Numbered from the stretch's first letter, positions 47,132 through 59,602 are shown. The stretch is DNA of 64,000 nucleotides from Camillea tinctor (GCA_022578605.1 MU394111.1:62001-126000), one strand, 5' to 3'. Notes: generated from the letters alone by a model not told the origin. A program made the numbers and translations.

Positions 47132-49899
47132 ATGTCGACCGTTTCACCTATACCCGCAGGGTCCAGCCACCAGACCGCACCCACGAGAAAATCTTCTTTA
47201 CGCTCAGGGCTTAGGAAACCCTCTTCACGATCACAGCTTGGTCGTGCCGAGTCGAATTCAGCGCCAGCTACACACGCGTCTAAATCACAGTATGCTGTCC
47301 ACGATAGTTCCGATGATGAGATTCCTGTGCCTATGAAGCTCAGCGCTCTCACGAAAGCACTGCTCAATGATGGTGGATCCGAGCCAGAGAGGGATTATGG
47401 CCGCGTCCGGACTCGAGCTCAAGCCCATCGGGCACCGTCCCCCGTACTGTCTGAGCAGGACAAACCCGTCAAGCGACGCAGTATTCTCAGTGCATCCGTA
47501 GCTTCCATGGACGAGAAGAGACATACTCGTGCGACTAGTGCTCAACTGTCCTCGAGACCGACGTCGCCTGCCAGAAGTCAGGCTAGCAGGGAAAATAGCC
47601 CCGTGAGGAAGAGGGTGGTTCGACTGAGTGCTTCCAATCAGGGGGCTGCCGCCGCTGCCCAATTCAAACCTTCCAAGAGGAGGTCGACGTCGCTCTCCGC
47701 TTCCCAAAGGAGGGATCGCCCTCCCAGCCGAGATAGTGCTGTGGAGGAGAGGGCAAATGCATCCGATCTCAAGGACAAGGACAAGGACAGGGACCTCAAC
47801 ACACCAGCGCAGCAAGGTCGAGTTGTTAGGATTGCTATCGGATCATCAGGAAACCGGGGCCGATCTTCCGGCTCATCCATCGTATCCTCCAGGAGAGCCG
47901 ACTCTGCTTCACACCGCTCTCATATATCGCAGTCTGACGAGAATGAAGTCCCTGAACCCCCACAGACAATAATCCGTCAGCAATCGGAATCAATATTAGG
48001 CAGTAGCTCTCGAATCGGCTCCAATGGATCTAGGAATCGCTACGAGGAAAACCAGGCCATACAGGGCTCGATGAGAGTGAAGAGGGTTGGTAAAGTTCCG
48101 GGAAGCTTCCTGAGCGGACCGGCTCGCCGGGGACGCAGGCGTCAGAGCGAGGAAGATGCAGAGAATGGAGGCGAGATGATGCAATCTAACCAAGACGGCG
48201 ATGGCCAGCAACCTAATGATTTTGATATGGATCCATTGGACAACCTAGGTCCCTATTACGTGCCTGATCGTCTTGCCGCGGGGAGTCCAGCTAGTGGCAG
48301 GAACTCCGTGAGATCGGGTAGCAAAAGAGAATCCTCTAGTATGGGTAGCGGTGGCGGTAGCGGTCGGGACAAGCAGTCCCGCCAAAACTCGCCTGAGCGT
48401 GACGAGATCCCCATCCCCCATTATAGGGTTCCGCCTCCACGATCGGATGTGCCCTTCAAGCCAGACCAAGAAAACGAGGCTCCATCGACGTTTAAGAGAA
48501 GTCGGCCTGCAGGCAGCTCTCTGTTGGACAGAGAGGCTCCAAAGTCTTCAGTCCGACCAGCAAGTGCCGATGTTGGCTCCGTCCGCACTGCCTCCCCGGA
48601 CCGAAGGGCCTTGTCTTCGATAAATCAGAATACTCCCCGCCGGGCAGCACCCCCGCCACCGCCCAAGATGTCCATCCTAGATGCGGCTACATCCACAGCG
48701 GGTGCAGCCACAACGGCACAGTCGGCTCGTAGACGTAATTATATGAAGGTCAACGGGAAATGTTACACACGGATCGACTCCCTTGGCCGTGGAGGAAGCG
48801 GAAAGGTTTACCGCGTAGCAGCGGACAATGGCAAGATGTTCGCGCTGAAGCGGGTATCCATTGAAGGCGCTGACGAGAACACCGTCCGAGGTTACAAGGG
48901 CGAGATTGATCTCTTGAAGAAATTGAACAACGTTGAACGAGTTATTACTCTGTTCGACTACGAAATGAACGAAGAGAAGCAAGTTCTCAGTCTTGTAAGC
49001 TATATTGCTTTTGTTCCCTATTACTGATGATAAAGATTTGGCTAACAAGACGACTCTAGCTCATGGAAATGGGCGAGCTGGATCTTAACACGCTTCTCCG
49101 GTTGCGCTACTCTCCTGAGAGTGCCAAATTTGACCCTGTTTTCGTCCGCTACTACTGGCAGGAGATGCTCGAATGCCTCTCGGCCGTGCACGCCTGCGAC
49201 ATCGTGCACTCGGACCTGAAGCCGGCCAACTTCGTGCTGGTGCAGGGGCGGCTCAAGCTCATCGACTTCGGGATCGCGAACGCGATCCAGACGGACCAGA
49301 CGGTCAACGTGCACCGGGAGACGCAGATCGGCACGCCCAACTACATGAGCCCGGAGAGTCTGATCGATTCGAACGCGAGCGACCCGCACAGCCGGCGCAT
49401 CAGCACGAACCCGGCGCGCACGAAGCTCATGAAGCTCGGCAAGCCGAGCGACATCTGGAGCCTGGGCTGCATCCTGTTCCAGATGGTGTACGGCACCCCG
49501 CCGTTCGGCCACATCCCCAACCAGATGGCCCGCTGCCACGCCATCATCGACTGGAAGTACGACATCACCTTCCGCGACCGCGGCATCGGCGACGTGCCCG
49601 TGCCCCCCAGCCTGCTGCGCACCATGCGCCGCTGCCTCTCCCGCGACCAGCACCTGCGCCCCACCTGCGCCGAGCTCTTGTCGCCTACCGACCCCTTCCT
49701 GTACCCCGTCGAGACCCCCGACGGCTCCCTGCCCATCACCGAGGAGCTCCTCGGCCGCATCATACAGAGCGTCGTCACGCGGTGCAGGGAGCGCATGCCT
49801 ACCGACGCCGAGGCCCTCAGCGTGTGGCCCCAGGCGTACTGGGGCAGCGTGGCGAAGGCGGTGGGGAGGGACTTGAGGGCGCCGCCCGAAGGACGGTAG
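47132..49899 (+). CDS. mps1: Mps1/TTK-type spindle checkpoint kinase
   Basis: Two exons (47132-48994, 49060-49899) give 900 aa. The first ~540 residues are Ser/Arg/Pro-rich and disordered, as in Mps1. The C-terminal kinase domain has the glycine loop LGRGGSGKVYRV near 551, FALKRV with the ATP-binding lysine, the catalytic segment HSDLKPANFVLVQGRLKL near 671 with HSD in place of HRD, DFGIANAIQTDQT, IGTPNYMSPESL and WSLGCILFQMVYGTPPF. HSDLKPANF plus DFGIANAI is diagnostic for the Mps1/TTK family. It acts at kinetochores in the spindle assembly checkpoint and in spindle-pole duplication. Third-position G+C rises abruptly near codon 665 and stays very high to the end. Confidence 0.93.
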
Positions 49900-51106
49900 T
49901 TTCTCCAAACTGCCCTTTCTTTTTTTTTTCTTGCCTTCTTTACTTCGCTCGTTTATTCCCCTACCTTGTGTTTTTTGTTCCGATAAAGAAGCTTACGAGA
50001 CCTTTGAATTTTTTCCACTTTTCATGATGACGGGTTTACATGGAAAAAAGGGGGGGAGAAGTGGTTAGGTTTCTTCCCTTTCTCTCCTTTTTTTCTTTTT
50101 TTTTCTTTTTCTGGGAATATGCAAATACCCCCTTGTTTTAAGTTGATTGTTTCGATTGGCTGGAAGGGGGAGGAATAGAGAAGAGAGAAGGTAGAAAAGA
50201 GGATGAGACAGCAAAATTAAGAATCGAGTCACCTACGGGTTGGATCGGATCGTTCTGTTCGACTATATGTTCTGGATTATCAATCTTTTGTCTACCCCCC
50301 TTTTTTTTTCACTTTTCCTTCTCTTCTTTTCTCCCGGTTCATATCCAGCTATGGAGTTTTCGGGAGGGTGTTTGGGGTTGGACTATTTTTTTTTCTTTGC
50401 TTTCTTTCTCTCCTTTTATATATACATATTATTCTATTCCTCTTGATGTTTACGTGTAGAAGAAAGAATCCCTTCCCACTGAAAAAAGTTACGGGCAACC
50501 TGAGCCTTGATGAAGTCTTTGATTATAGCGATTCCCCCCATGTTTTTCTTCTTCTTTTTTTTTTCCCCGAAGAATAAGAGCATATATATCTTATTGATAA
50601 TGACAAACATTCTACATAATGATCATATTTCAACCAAAGTAAAGTAGTATTTTCATTGCTCATTTGGTTTCTGAATGTATAGGCACAGGTGATCTTTTGT
50701 TTAATAGTCTTGGGAAGTAATACCCCCGAGTCATTCGTGTGCATGTTTATCGAATAAAGAGCCTTTTGAGTTTCCTGTTATTTATACACTCATGTCTAGA
50801 TGCTGTAGTGGTCGCCCTGCCGATTATGCTACATCTCCCCTTCTCTGTATTGGATATACATTGTCGGAGTACTTCGTTTCTCATCGAAGTATAGGATACT
50901 TTAACCCGATAGACAAAACGCAACTTTCATCTCGTCTACTTCAACACAGGGGTACTTGTTCGAGTCTTTTACGAAATGACTATATCCCTTCCTCCTTTTC
51001 CCACGCCCTCTCCAGCTCATCTATACCTATCTGTCTCCTACATCTCTCCCTCTCTCCGCCCCCTTTTCCCTTTAACCCCCCTCCCCCCGAGGACGCACAA
51101 ACAATT
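49900..51106. other. Intergenic between convergent Mps1 and bL21m genes
   Basis: No gene. Pyrimidine tracts occur near 49918-49930, 50085-50110 and 50295-50330. Likely 3' UTRs of both genes. Confidence 0.6.
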
Positions 51107-51739
51107 TCAAGGGCCCATAACCTTAAGCTCGCTAATGCGCAGGATGGTGTAGCGGTGCTTGCTCTTGACGCGCTGGGAGCGGCGGTTGCGGCGCTTGGTC
51201 TTGATCTTGACGCGCAGGGGCTCGGACTCGACGCCGAGGACGACGGCGCGGCACTCGAACAGCGAGCCGTCGATCCAGGGCGACCCCTTGAGCGTGTAGT
51301 CGCGCGAGCCCAGCACCGACGCCCGGTCCAGCCGCAGCACGTCCCCCGGGTTCACCCCGGACATCAGGAACGGCAGCCGCACCTGGTCCCCCGCCGTCAC
51401 CAGGTAGGGCCGCCCGTGTATGTGCACCGTCACGTAGTGACCCGGTTGCGCGCGCAGCAGCGGGAGGAGCTGCGATACCGAGTCGGAGAGCCCGGCTTGG
51501 AAGGGGGCGGGGGGCGGGGGGGGGAACGGGGAGGTGGTGGTAGGAGCCGAAGCTGCTGCCGATGAGCGTTCGGGGGGTGCAGTGGTTTGCGCAGGAACGC
51601 CACGGGGTGGTATTTCCGGCTCGACTTGCTGCAGCGTGGTTGAGAGGGCCCGGGCGCGGACCGGGAGGAGGAAGGTGGGTGGGAGGCGGGTGATGGGGGT
51701 TCGGAGCTCCAGCACGGAGCGGAGTAGTGAGCGGCTCAT
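51107..51739 (-). CDS. Mitochondrial large-subunit ribosomal protein bL21m
   Basis: One exon, 210 aa. The first ~35 residues are Arg/Ser/Leu-rich without acidic residues, a good mitochondrial presequence. A Pro/Ala/Thr-rich linker follows. From about residue 97 comes the L21 domain: HYVTVHIHGRPYLVTAGDQVRLPF, PGDVLRLDRASVLGSRDYTLKG, and the C-terminal basic segment VKIKTKRRNRRSQRVKSKHRY that binds rRNA. It corresponds to yeast MRPL49. It is divergent from NSA2 across 591 bp, a pairing of two ribosome-related genes. The 3' half is very GC-rich. Confidence 0.92.
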   Translation of the reverse strand: MSRSLLRSVLELRTPITRLPPTFLLPVRARALSTTLQQVEPEIPPRGVPAQTTAPPERSSAAASAPTTTSPFPPPPPAPFQAGLSDSVSQLLPLLRAQPGHYVTVHIHGRPYLVTAGDQVRLPFLMSGVNPGDVLRLDRASVLGSRDYTLKGSPWIDGSLFECRAVVLGVESEPLRVKIKTKRRNRRSQRVKSKHRYTILRISELKVMGP

Positions 51740-52330
51740 GATAATTTATGGTGGTGATAATAGCCGCGTCACACACAGAGAGTACCAATTGGCTTGTTCT
51801 GGGCCTCTGTCCTTATACCCACCCAATTTATGTATGTCGATTTGCCGCGGGTGGAAGGGGAGTTTGTATAAGTTCAGGGAAACGAACGAAGCTTCAAAAT
51901 GCACAAGAATGAAACTTGAACCATTGAAATGATAGGACCCACTTATTGCACATGAGAGAAAAGTTCAAGTGGGGCTTTAAGTACATGTTCTGTGTGGTTG
52001 GATAGTTTGGCTGAGAGCTTTGATAAAGTTAAGCATGATAAACCTTTAAAGTGGATCCTTTTGATCGATAAGTCGCTAGGTTACTTTTTTTTCCTACTTC
52101 AACTATTTTATAAGTCTTTTACCTAAACTTATCGAATACCTACAACTAAACCCATATTATTTCTTCGTCTTTACCATACTAACTCGACGAAGAATACCTC
52201 CACAGAGCATACACCGAGGACCTTCGGTTCCAATTTAAGCGACAAGGAGGGAACCATACAAAGTCTTCTTTTTCTCTAGCACCGATTTCATCGCAGCGCC
52301 AAGTCCCTCTCGAGGGCAAAACCATCCATC
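51740..52330. other. Divergent promoter region of bL21m and NSA2
   Basis: This 591 bp must hold both promoters. A CCAAT pentamer lies near 51784, close to the bL21m start. No gene. Confidence 0.5.
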
Positions 52331-53924
52331 ATGGTAAAGTGGCAACCTCCAGAATCTCCTTGAACCAGACAGTGAATGAAGAAAGACTAACTTTTTATTT
52401 AAATCATAGCCTCAAAATGAATATGTATGTATTATATATAACTCCATCCGGGGCACCTGCCCCTCCTACCTTTCTCCCGTCTTTCGAACGACCTACGAGA
52501 GGGCGGTCTTAGGACGGTCTTAGGCGCCATGATATTTTTGACAACCATGTCTGGGACAATTGAAATAACCATATCACCCCCCTTTCACAGATGGAACGCC
52601 ATGCCAAGATCCACGGTCGTCGCCTAGATCACGAGGAGCGCATGCGCAAGCGCAAGGCGCGAGAGGAAGGTCACGGCGCAAGCGAGAAGGCCCAGAACCT
52701 GCGCGGTCTGAGGGCCAAGCTGTACGCCCAGAAGCGGCACAAGGAGAAGATCCAGATGAAGAAGCAGATCAAGGCCATGGAGGAGCGCAATGTCCAGTCC
52801 GCCGGCGACCGCGACCCCTCCACCCCCTTGCCCAGCTACCTACTCGACCGTTCCAACCCCACCCAGGCGAAGCAGCTCAGCAGCTCCATCAAGAACCGCC
52901 GTGCCGAGAAATCGGCTCGCTACGCCGTGCCCCTGCCTGAAGTGCGCGGTATCAGCGAAGAGGGTACGTTATGAATCTGCTACTCCTTGTTGCTGGGTCT
53001 CTCGGGGATATTCGCTTGCTCACATCGTGTTTCGCGTAGAAATGTTCAAGGCTGTTACAACCGGTAAAAAGGGAACTAAGAGTTGGAAGCGAATGGTATG
53101 TATAGTCAAAATCCCCCTTTCTCAAGTTTCTCGAATGGTTTACCAACTAACATGGGCTCTAGTATGTTCCACTTCCCACCCCCCTTAAGGCTTTAAACAA
53201 GCTTAAAAGGGGGAATAGCGCACTAGATGAAGTCGTGAAATATGTTGACATAGAACAGGGTCACCAAACCTACATTCGTTCCGCCTAACTTCACGCGAAG
53301 ACCGGTTAAGTAAGAAACCCCCCCTCTAATGACACCTGGATTCTTCGGCGAAATATACTAACGACTTTTTTCTAACAGATACGAGCGTTTCATTCGACCC
53401 ATGGGTCTAAGGTAAGACAACACCTACCTCCGCTAATTTATAACAGCCGAACAAAAATATTAAATTGGGATTCCCTTTCACAGATACAAGCGTGCCAACG
53501 TCACCCATCCCGAGCTCAACGTCACTGTCCAGCTTCCTGTATGTGTAGTTTATAAACATCTCCCCTTTTCTCAAAGAGTAACTATTAACCTTGTACCCAC
53601 CCCATGATAGATCCTCAGCGTCAAGAAGAACCCCAACAGCCAGCTGAGCACACAGCTCGGTGTTCTTAGCAAGGGAACCATCATCGAGGTCAACGTCTCT
53701 GAGTTGGGACTGACCACCGCTTCTGGCAAGATTGTCTGGGGTAAATGGGCACAGATCCAGAATAATCCTGAGGTAAGCAACCCCTTTTTTCTATTTGTCT
53801 CTATACTACGTATCATAAAATATATATTCATTGGCTTTTCACACCACCCCTATTTTATCAAATCTCGCTAATCTTTCATTGTAACTAGATGGATGGCTGC
53901 GTGAACTCTGTACTACTAGTATAA
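52331..53924 (+). CDS. nsa2: Ribosome biogenesis protein NSA2
   Basis: Nine exons: 52331-52333, 52410-52424, 52591-52963, 53040-53095, 53260-53309, 53379-53411, 53484-53538, 53611-53772 and 53889-53924, giving 260 aa, the family length. The first exon is the ATG alone; the second codes only PQNEY. Together with exon 3 they read [23 protein letters not shown], the NSA2 start. The C-terminal beta-barrel (related to eS8) is conserved: [49 protein letters not shown] and the terminal [13 protein letters not shown]2 is a nucleolar/nuclear factor needed for pre-60S maturation (27S rRNA processing). One oddity: exon 5 must begin at G53260 to keep frame, while the AG lies one base earlier (see findings). 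Confidence 0.92.
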
Positions 53925-55676
53925 AGTTGCATTTGGGAATTCTTTATGATAAGGATTGGGCAATAGCATGATCTAAAGGGGATGATTCCACGCATTGAAT
54001 TAAGGCGTCTGGCGTTTGCACGAACGAACAAAAGGCGATGTTAAATGCCACTAGAGGAAGATAAAACATATGCGGTGCCGTAGTGGGCAGAAGGCTATCA
54101 GGTTAGATCAGAAAAAACACGTGAATAATGTTTCCCATATGATTGACTGCCCAGCCTTGGCTACTTACGCGCCAAAAATAACAGGAGCGGTTCTTTACCC
54201 CAATTACAGAGAAAAGGGGGGGAACATCGGGGAATGCAAGAGAAAAAAATATATAAAGCAAAGCAATTAACTAGATAGGGTAGATAATATTACATTGTAT
54301 GGAGAGAGATATTCGATGCCATTTGCTCAATTATGATAAGCGGATAGGGGCATACGATCGCCCACAACGGAAATGTAGATAGGTTCGCCGACTGCCTCGC
54401 ATCAATTTAACCTACCCGAGCCAGCACCAGATCATCGTCTCATGTACTTTCAATATAGAACATCGTGTAGAGCAACCATTCGCCATATCATAAGAACAAA
54501 ACCCCTTTACTTTCACATCATTTCTCAAAAGAAATCAAGATGAACCAGGCTAATAGATAACAATTGTATTCTAAAAGACGAAAACAATCCGCTACGGCAG
54601 GGGTTTTTTTTACACAACACATTTAGAATATGTCCGTGCTGTAGAGAGAAAGTTCAAGTTCAGTTTTATAATATAACCGCTAATAAAACGCCTCCCTCTC
54701 CGATCTCCAAGCTATGTGATAAGAAGTGTCCTATGAACCCATAAACAGGAAAGAGAAGAGAAGAGAAGAAAAGAAAATTCTTAAATAGCCATTCTTTTTA
54801 CAACACTCCCCATGCATCTCCCCTTCAACTAAAACCCATCATCACCCCCTCTTCGAGGTTGGTTCTGTTTTCTCGAATATAAGGTGACTCATCGGGACCA
54901 AGGTAGAGACTACTGCTACCCTGAGTACCAAACCCATAATATCCTTCAGCCAAAATTCGTGGACGCGGGTAGACTGGTCGAGTACTAAGACACTACTGCC
55001 CCTACTACCTTCCGCTACCGCTGTTAAAAAGTCCACCTATAGTTGATCGTATGTTACTGAATAGAAAGACCAACTATAGTACAGCGGAGATTGAGACGCT
55101 CATCAGAACTCGTGATGACCGTAGACCGCATTAAGGACGGGAACGTTTTACCCGAAAATATATATATATAAAAGAAAGCATGAAAAATAAAAGATAAGGA
55201 TCAAGCGCTGGGGGTTTGGGAATAAAATCTTTTGGACCACATTGGACCATGTAATATAGAACTAATTAGATCGCAGGACGAGTTCCATCTCCTTGCTTCC
55301 AGACCAATATTATTACTCGCAGCTTTGCGTCGGATATAGTGCGAATCGGGATGGCCAACTACGGAGGCCAATTGTAGTGTAGACGCCAAGACTGTCTTCC
55401 GTCCTTTTTTCTCTATGCTTGTAGAGTCGGCCAGAGATTTAGTAAATTGTCGTGAAGGTGCCAAGACAGACGTAGTGATCCTGTCCCTGGACTAGGCTAA
55501 GTAGGTACCGAATTATCAACCGCTTAGGCTAGCATCATTGCGGGATACTAATCCATGATCTATTGCGTGTGATATGATGACCAAGCACTCGTCTCGTCAA
55601 CTCATCACACTGGAAAGGTCATACACAACTATCCGGAAGCGGCCGATATATGGCAAGGAAAGGCTAAAAAAGCCAA
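53925..55676. other. Intergenic between convergent NSA2 and NUFIP1-like genes
   Basis: About 1.75 kb with no gene I can support. Short frames near 54842-55036 and 55201-55464 (minus strand) show no family resemblance. TA run near 55160-55170. Confidence 0.5.
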
Positions 55677-57526
55677 TCAGGGCAGCTCTCTAAGCTTCAT
55701 ATCCCTGCCATGTTCTCCGTAGCCGCCCATATACCAGCTCGCGTAAGGCTTTGTGGGCTCCTTTGGTTTATGCGGGAGATTGGCCGCACCGGTGGTGGCG
55801 GGCAACGAGGAGACGGCTGCAATAGCAGCCTGTTCATTCGCCTGGCGATTGCTATGGAGCTGTGGGTTGTTAGGATCGTGCAAACGGCCGTTCGAGCGCA
55901 TTTCCACAATCGTTTTGACCACTTCCATTTCATCGTTCTCCTTATCGTTGAGCATGAGACGCTGTGCCAACGTCATTCGACCCCCATTTCTAGTTCGCTC
56001 CTGTAGAGCGGCCTCTCGCATGGCGGGGTCATGTTTAAAGCGGCACTTGCCCTTCTTACCACAAGTGCCTCCAGTTGAATAGTACTTGCAATGGTTTGAA
56101 ACATCAGCCCTTGTGATGGGTGGAGGGGGTAAGAAACCGCTTGCTGGTTTTCCAGTGGGCAGGGCTTCTGGCTTCTCATCTTCAGATTCGTCCTCGGACG
56201 ACTCCGACTCCACACTGGCCCGCATTTCGTCACCCTCATCGTTGGCTGCCCGTTTTCGCTTCTCAAGTTTTCGTTCGACCTTGGCTAGACGCTTTCGCAA
56301 TCTGTCAGCTTCTGCCTGATCTTTGTCGACCTTGGTGGCAGGGGCCTTGCTGGGGTCAACGACTGCGGGTTCCGAGATCAAGCCGGCGGCCGCCTTCTCC
56401 TGGATGCGGGCTTTTGTTGGGTAATTTGCTCTCCGCTTCGCAAGCCAGTCTGCCATGTCCTTAATCCTGCAAAATGTGAGATCAATGTGACCAATATATA
56501 TGTACAATAGGGCCCCACTTACACTATCATATCTGAAGCAAGCACCTCCTCGAGGCGCTTTTCCTCGTCAATGATACCATCGTCGGAATCATTGTCGCCT
56601 GGGGTTAGTCCTAGTGTGTTTGTCTTGCGCTTCTTCTTCTTGGCAGAAGCGGGGTCAGACTTCTGATTGTTAAACCCATGTGCAGGCCGCTGGTCTTTAT
56701 GGCGAAACTTCTCGCCGCGATCAGTGTGGGAATGACGGCCCCCTCTGCCAGCATGGCTGAAGCCGTCACGGCCATGACCTCTATTACTAGGTCCATAGTG
56801 GGGATGGGAGGATCCTGAATATGGGGGTGCAGGGGTGGAAGGGTAATTGTAGGAAGACTGCTGATAAGGGGCAGGCTGGTGGTGGTTACTAGGAGGATAA
56901 GGTTGGCCGTAGCTAGGGCCCGTATGAGTAGAGTGCTCTCCGCGTTGGTCAAAACCCATGCGAAGAGGGGGGCCCATGGGATGATCAGACTTGTGACCAC
57001 CTCGGTCACCCTGGAACCCGCCTCGACCACCACGACTGCCATAAGGAGAGTATGAATGACCTTGTTCAGCCCATGGCTGGGAAGGATATTCACTAGGGGG
57101 CTGGCTATACGCAGATCCATATGGTGGGCGAGAAGATTGGGCAGGATATTGGGATTGATAACCTTGAACAGGCTGCGGCGGAAACCCTTGGGGCGCATAA
57201 TTGGGGTGATAATTAGAAGGAGGGAGAGGAGAATGAGCCTGAGGATGGTTTACAGGTGAAGCAGTCTGCCAGTATGTATTGGGCTGCGGCGAGTTGTAGG
57301 GTGCACTGCCAGGGGACTGGTACTCCTGATGCTGGTAATAAGGAGAGCCATACTCGCTCCGTCCGGGTCCCTGATGATGGCCACGAGCTCTGCCGCTGTT
57401 GACCATCGTAGAGTGCCCACCACGAGAAGGTGTAGGGGCATATGGCTGGCCTTGATTGTAGGATGGATATGAAGTCGGCGCCGCTGACGGGGGAGGAGGA
57501 GGGGGTGCATAGGGGTAACTAGTCAT
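55677..57526 (-). CDS. NUFIP1-like CCCH zinc-finger protein
   Basis: Two exons (56523-57526, 55677-56466) give 597 aa. The first ~250 residues are rich in Tyr, Pro, Gln, Gly and Ser with RGG-like patches, a prion-like low-complexity region suited to RNA-protein assemblies. An Asp/Glu patch follows (DNDSDDGIIDEEKRLEE), then IKDMADWLAKRRANYPTKARI, which matches the conserved NUFIP1/Rsa1 peptide that binds the Snu13 protein during box C/D snoRNP assembly. A coiled-coil Lys/Arg/Glu stretch and a single CCCH finger (CKYYSTGGTCGKKGKCRFKH) come after. The likely role is nuclear snoRNP assembly with the R2TP/HSP90 system. The motif assignment is from sequence; the function is by family. Confidence 0.82.
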
Positions 57527-58557
57527 CTTGGTGTTTTGGAAGACTAAGTAATGCGACTATGGGAGGATGATAGGGAAACGAAGAAAAGAACAAAAAAATA
57601 TCTGTATATTCCGTTAGAACGTAGTTTTGGGAGAGAGCAAGAGAGTATAAGAGAGACAAGACAAGCAGATGATAATTAGGTTGTGTGGAGAGAGAGAAAT
57701 AGAGCAGAATGACGCGGTAGAAAGAGGAGGTGGCAGCGCAATAGGGAGTTAAAGAGATTAATAGACACGCACCATTCAGTTAATGTTGCAATGGGGTCAA
57801 CGACTTGCCCAATTTTGTAAAAAAAAAAAAGAAATAGTAAAGAATAATTTGACGCTTGACTGTAGTTTTTCAAAGAAACATCCAAACTTGATGTTTCTTA
57901 TGTATTAGTAGTAGCAGTACTACAAGCCCGGGAACTACCAGAGATGCGCGCGCACACACACACAGCCCCAGCTGGACTGTACTGTATTGCAACGTACTGT
58001 ACTAACTGTACTGACTGGACTGGGACTGACTGGCTGTCCCTTGATCTTGTCTTTATCCAGTTGTGTCTTGCCTACTGGAGATTCTTCCACGACTTGGCAG
58101 GTAAAATGACGTGACGAATCTGTCTGTTCGAAAGGATCGTCGCCAACTAAGGCCTTTTTTTATTTTCCTGTGGAAAAGAAAAGAGGAAGATGTCACGTAG
58201 GTCTTGGAGAGCGGTCGTAGGTCGGGGGTCTGGGGGTGGAGGATAGGTTGGGGTTGGCAAGATGGATCTACGTAGGTTGATGAAAGTTGGTTGGTAAAGT
58301 TGGTGTAAGTTGGTGTTGTCTCTGGTTAAGATTCTTGATCTTGCCCCAAGGCTTTCAAAATCTAGCAGGATTTAGTGCAAAGCTAGTGGAGACGCTAGCC
58401 TTTGTCATAACGCGCCACAAGTGATTCACTAATCTGTGACTGTGCAGACACGGAGTAGCTGCAGTTTATCCGAAGAAATTCCTTGTAGGACTTGAAAGTC
58501 TGTGCGCTAGCTGGACCAGCAGCTCCAGTCAAGTAAGAGACCCACATGATAGCTGTA
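57527..58557. other. Intergenic, promoter of the NUFIP1-like gene and transposon flank
   Basis: No intact gene. It includes a CA repeat near 57948-57962 and ACTGTACTGACTGGACTG-like words near 57975-58030. A 73-codon minus-strand frame (58395-58613) is open across the left transposon boundary and may be a cut gene remnant (see findings). Confidence 0.5.
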
Positions 58558-58610
58558 CCATCTACCCCCACCATCCAAACCACCCCACCTGGCAAACACG
58601 CAAAATAGCC
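58558..58610 (+). repeat. Left terminal inverted repeat
   Basis: Begins CCATCTACCCC and ends CAAAATAGCC. It matches the reverse complement of 60909-60961 at 50 of 53 positions; differences are C/T, A/G and C/T. The TA before it is the likely target-site duplication. Confidence 0.9.
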
Positions 58611-59602
58611 CAAAACTCATACATTTCAACACACCATAAATAGTCTAATTAAATTAGCAAAAAATAAATAAATATATCATTAAAAAGCCATTTCTTTAGT
58701 TATTTTGCGTACCTACTTAGAACTTTAATAACTTTATTTAACCATGTGTGTTTTAAAGATAAAATTAAGTTTTTATTACTATTTTCTTTATTTTTAAACC
58801 TTTTAAATTTAATATTAAATTCTATACTATTTATAGCTTTTAAACTTTTAAATTTACCTTTTATAAAACTTTTAAATGCTTTTTTTATTTTTATAAGCTT
58901 TATAAACGTTAAATTTAAATTAAAGATTTTTTTACAGCATTTAACACATTAGCGCTTTAATTTTTTTTTTAAAACGTTATTTTTCTTTTTTATAAATAAT
59001 AATTAAAATTATTATTTATTAACGGCTTTAACAGCTATTTTAAAAGTTAATTTTATAAATAAAGTGCAAAATTTGCTTATATTTTTTACTTAATAACTAA
59101 TAATTAATATTAAAAAAAAATTAAATTTTTTTATTAATATAAATTTTTTTTTTTACTTTTTATAATTTAAATTACATTTTTTATAATAAAAAAGTTTATT
59201 TTTATTAATAAGCTAATTATTAATAACTTTAAATTTAATTTATATATTTTTTATTATAAAAATAAATATTTTAACTATAAAATAAATTTTAATAAAATTT
59301 AACTTATTAATAAACATAACATTAATTTAAAAAGTTAATTTAAAAAAATATAAGCAAAAATAATGCTTTAAAAAGTTAAATAAACTATTATTAAAAAGTT
59401 AAAAGCTATATAATATATATATTAATAAAAAATATAAATAAATATTATTATAAAAACATTTAAATATAAACTTATATTGCGCTTATTAACAATTACTACA
59501 TTTTATAATTATAAAATGAAAAAAAATAAAAAAAATATAAAAATACTACTTAAACGTAAATAATTAAAAAATCTACTTATAAAAGTATAGCTTAAGTGTT
59601 TA

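Noticed and set aside
58746..58952. Small open frames in the AT island (also 60585-60788)
   Set aside because: Phe/Leu/Lys/Asn-only composition reflects base content, not coding.
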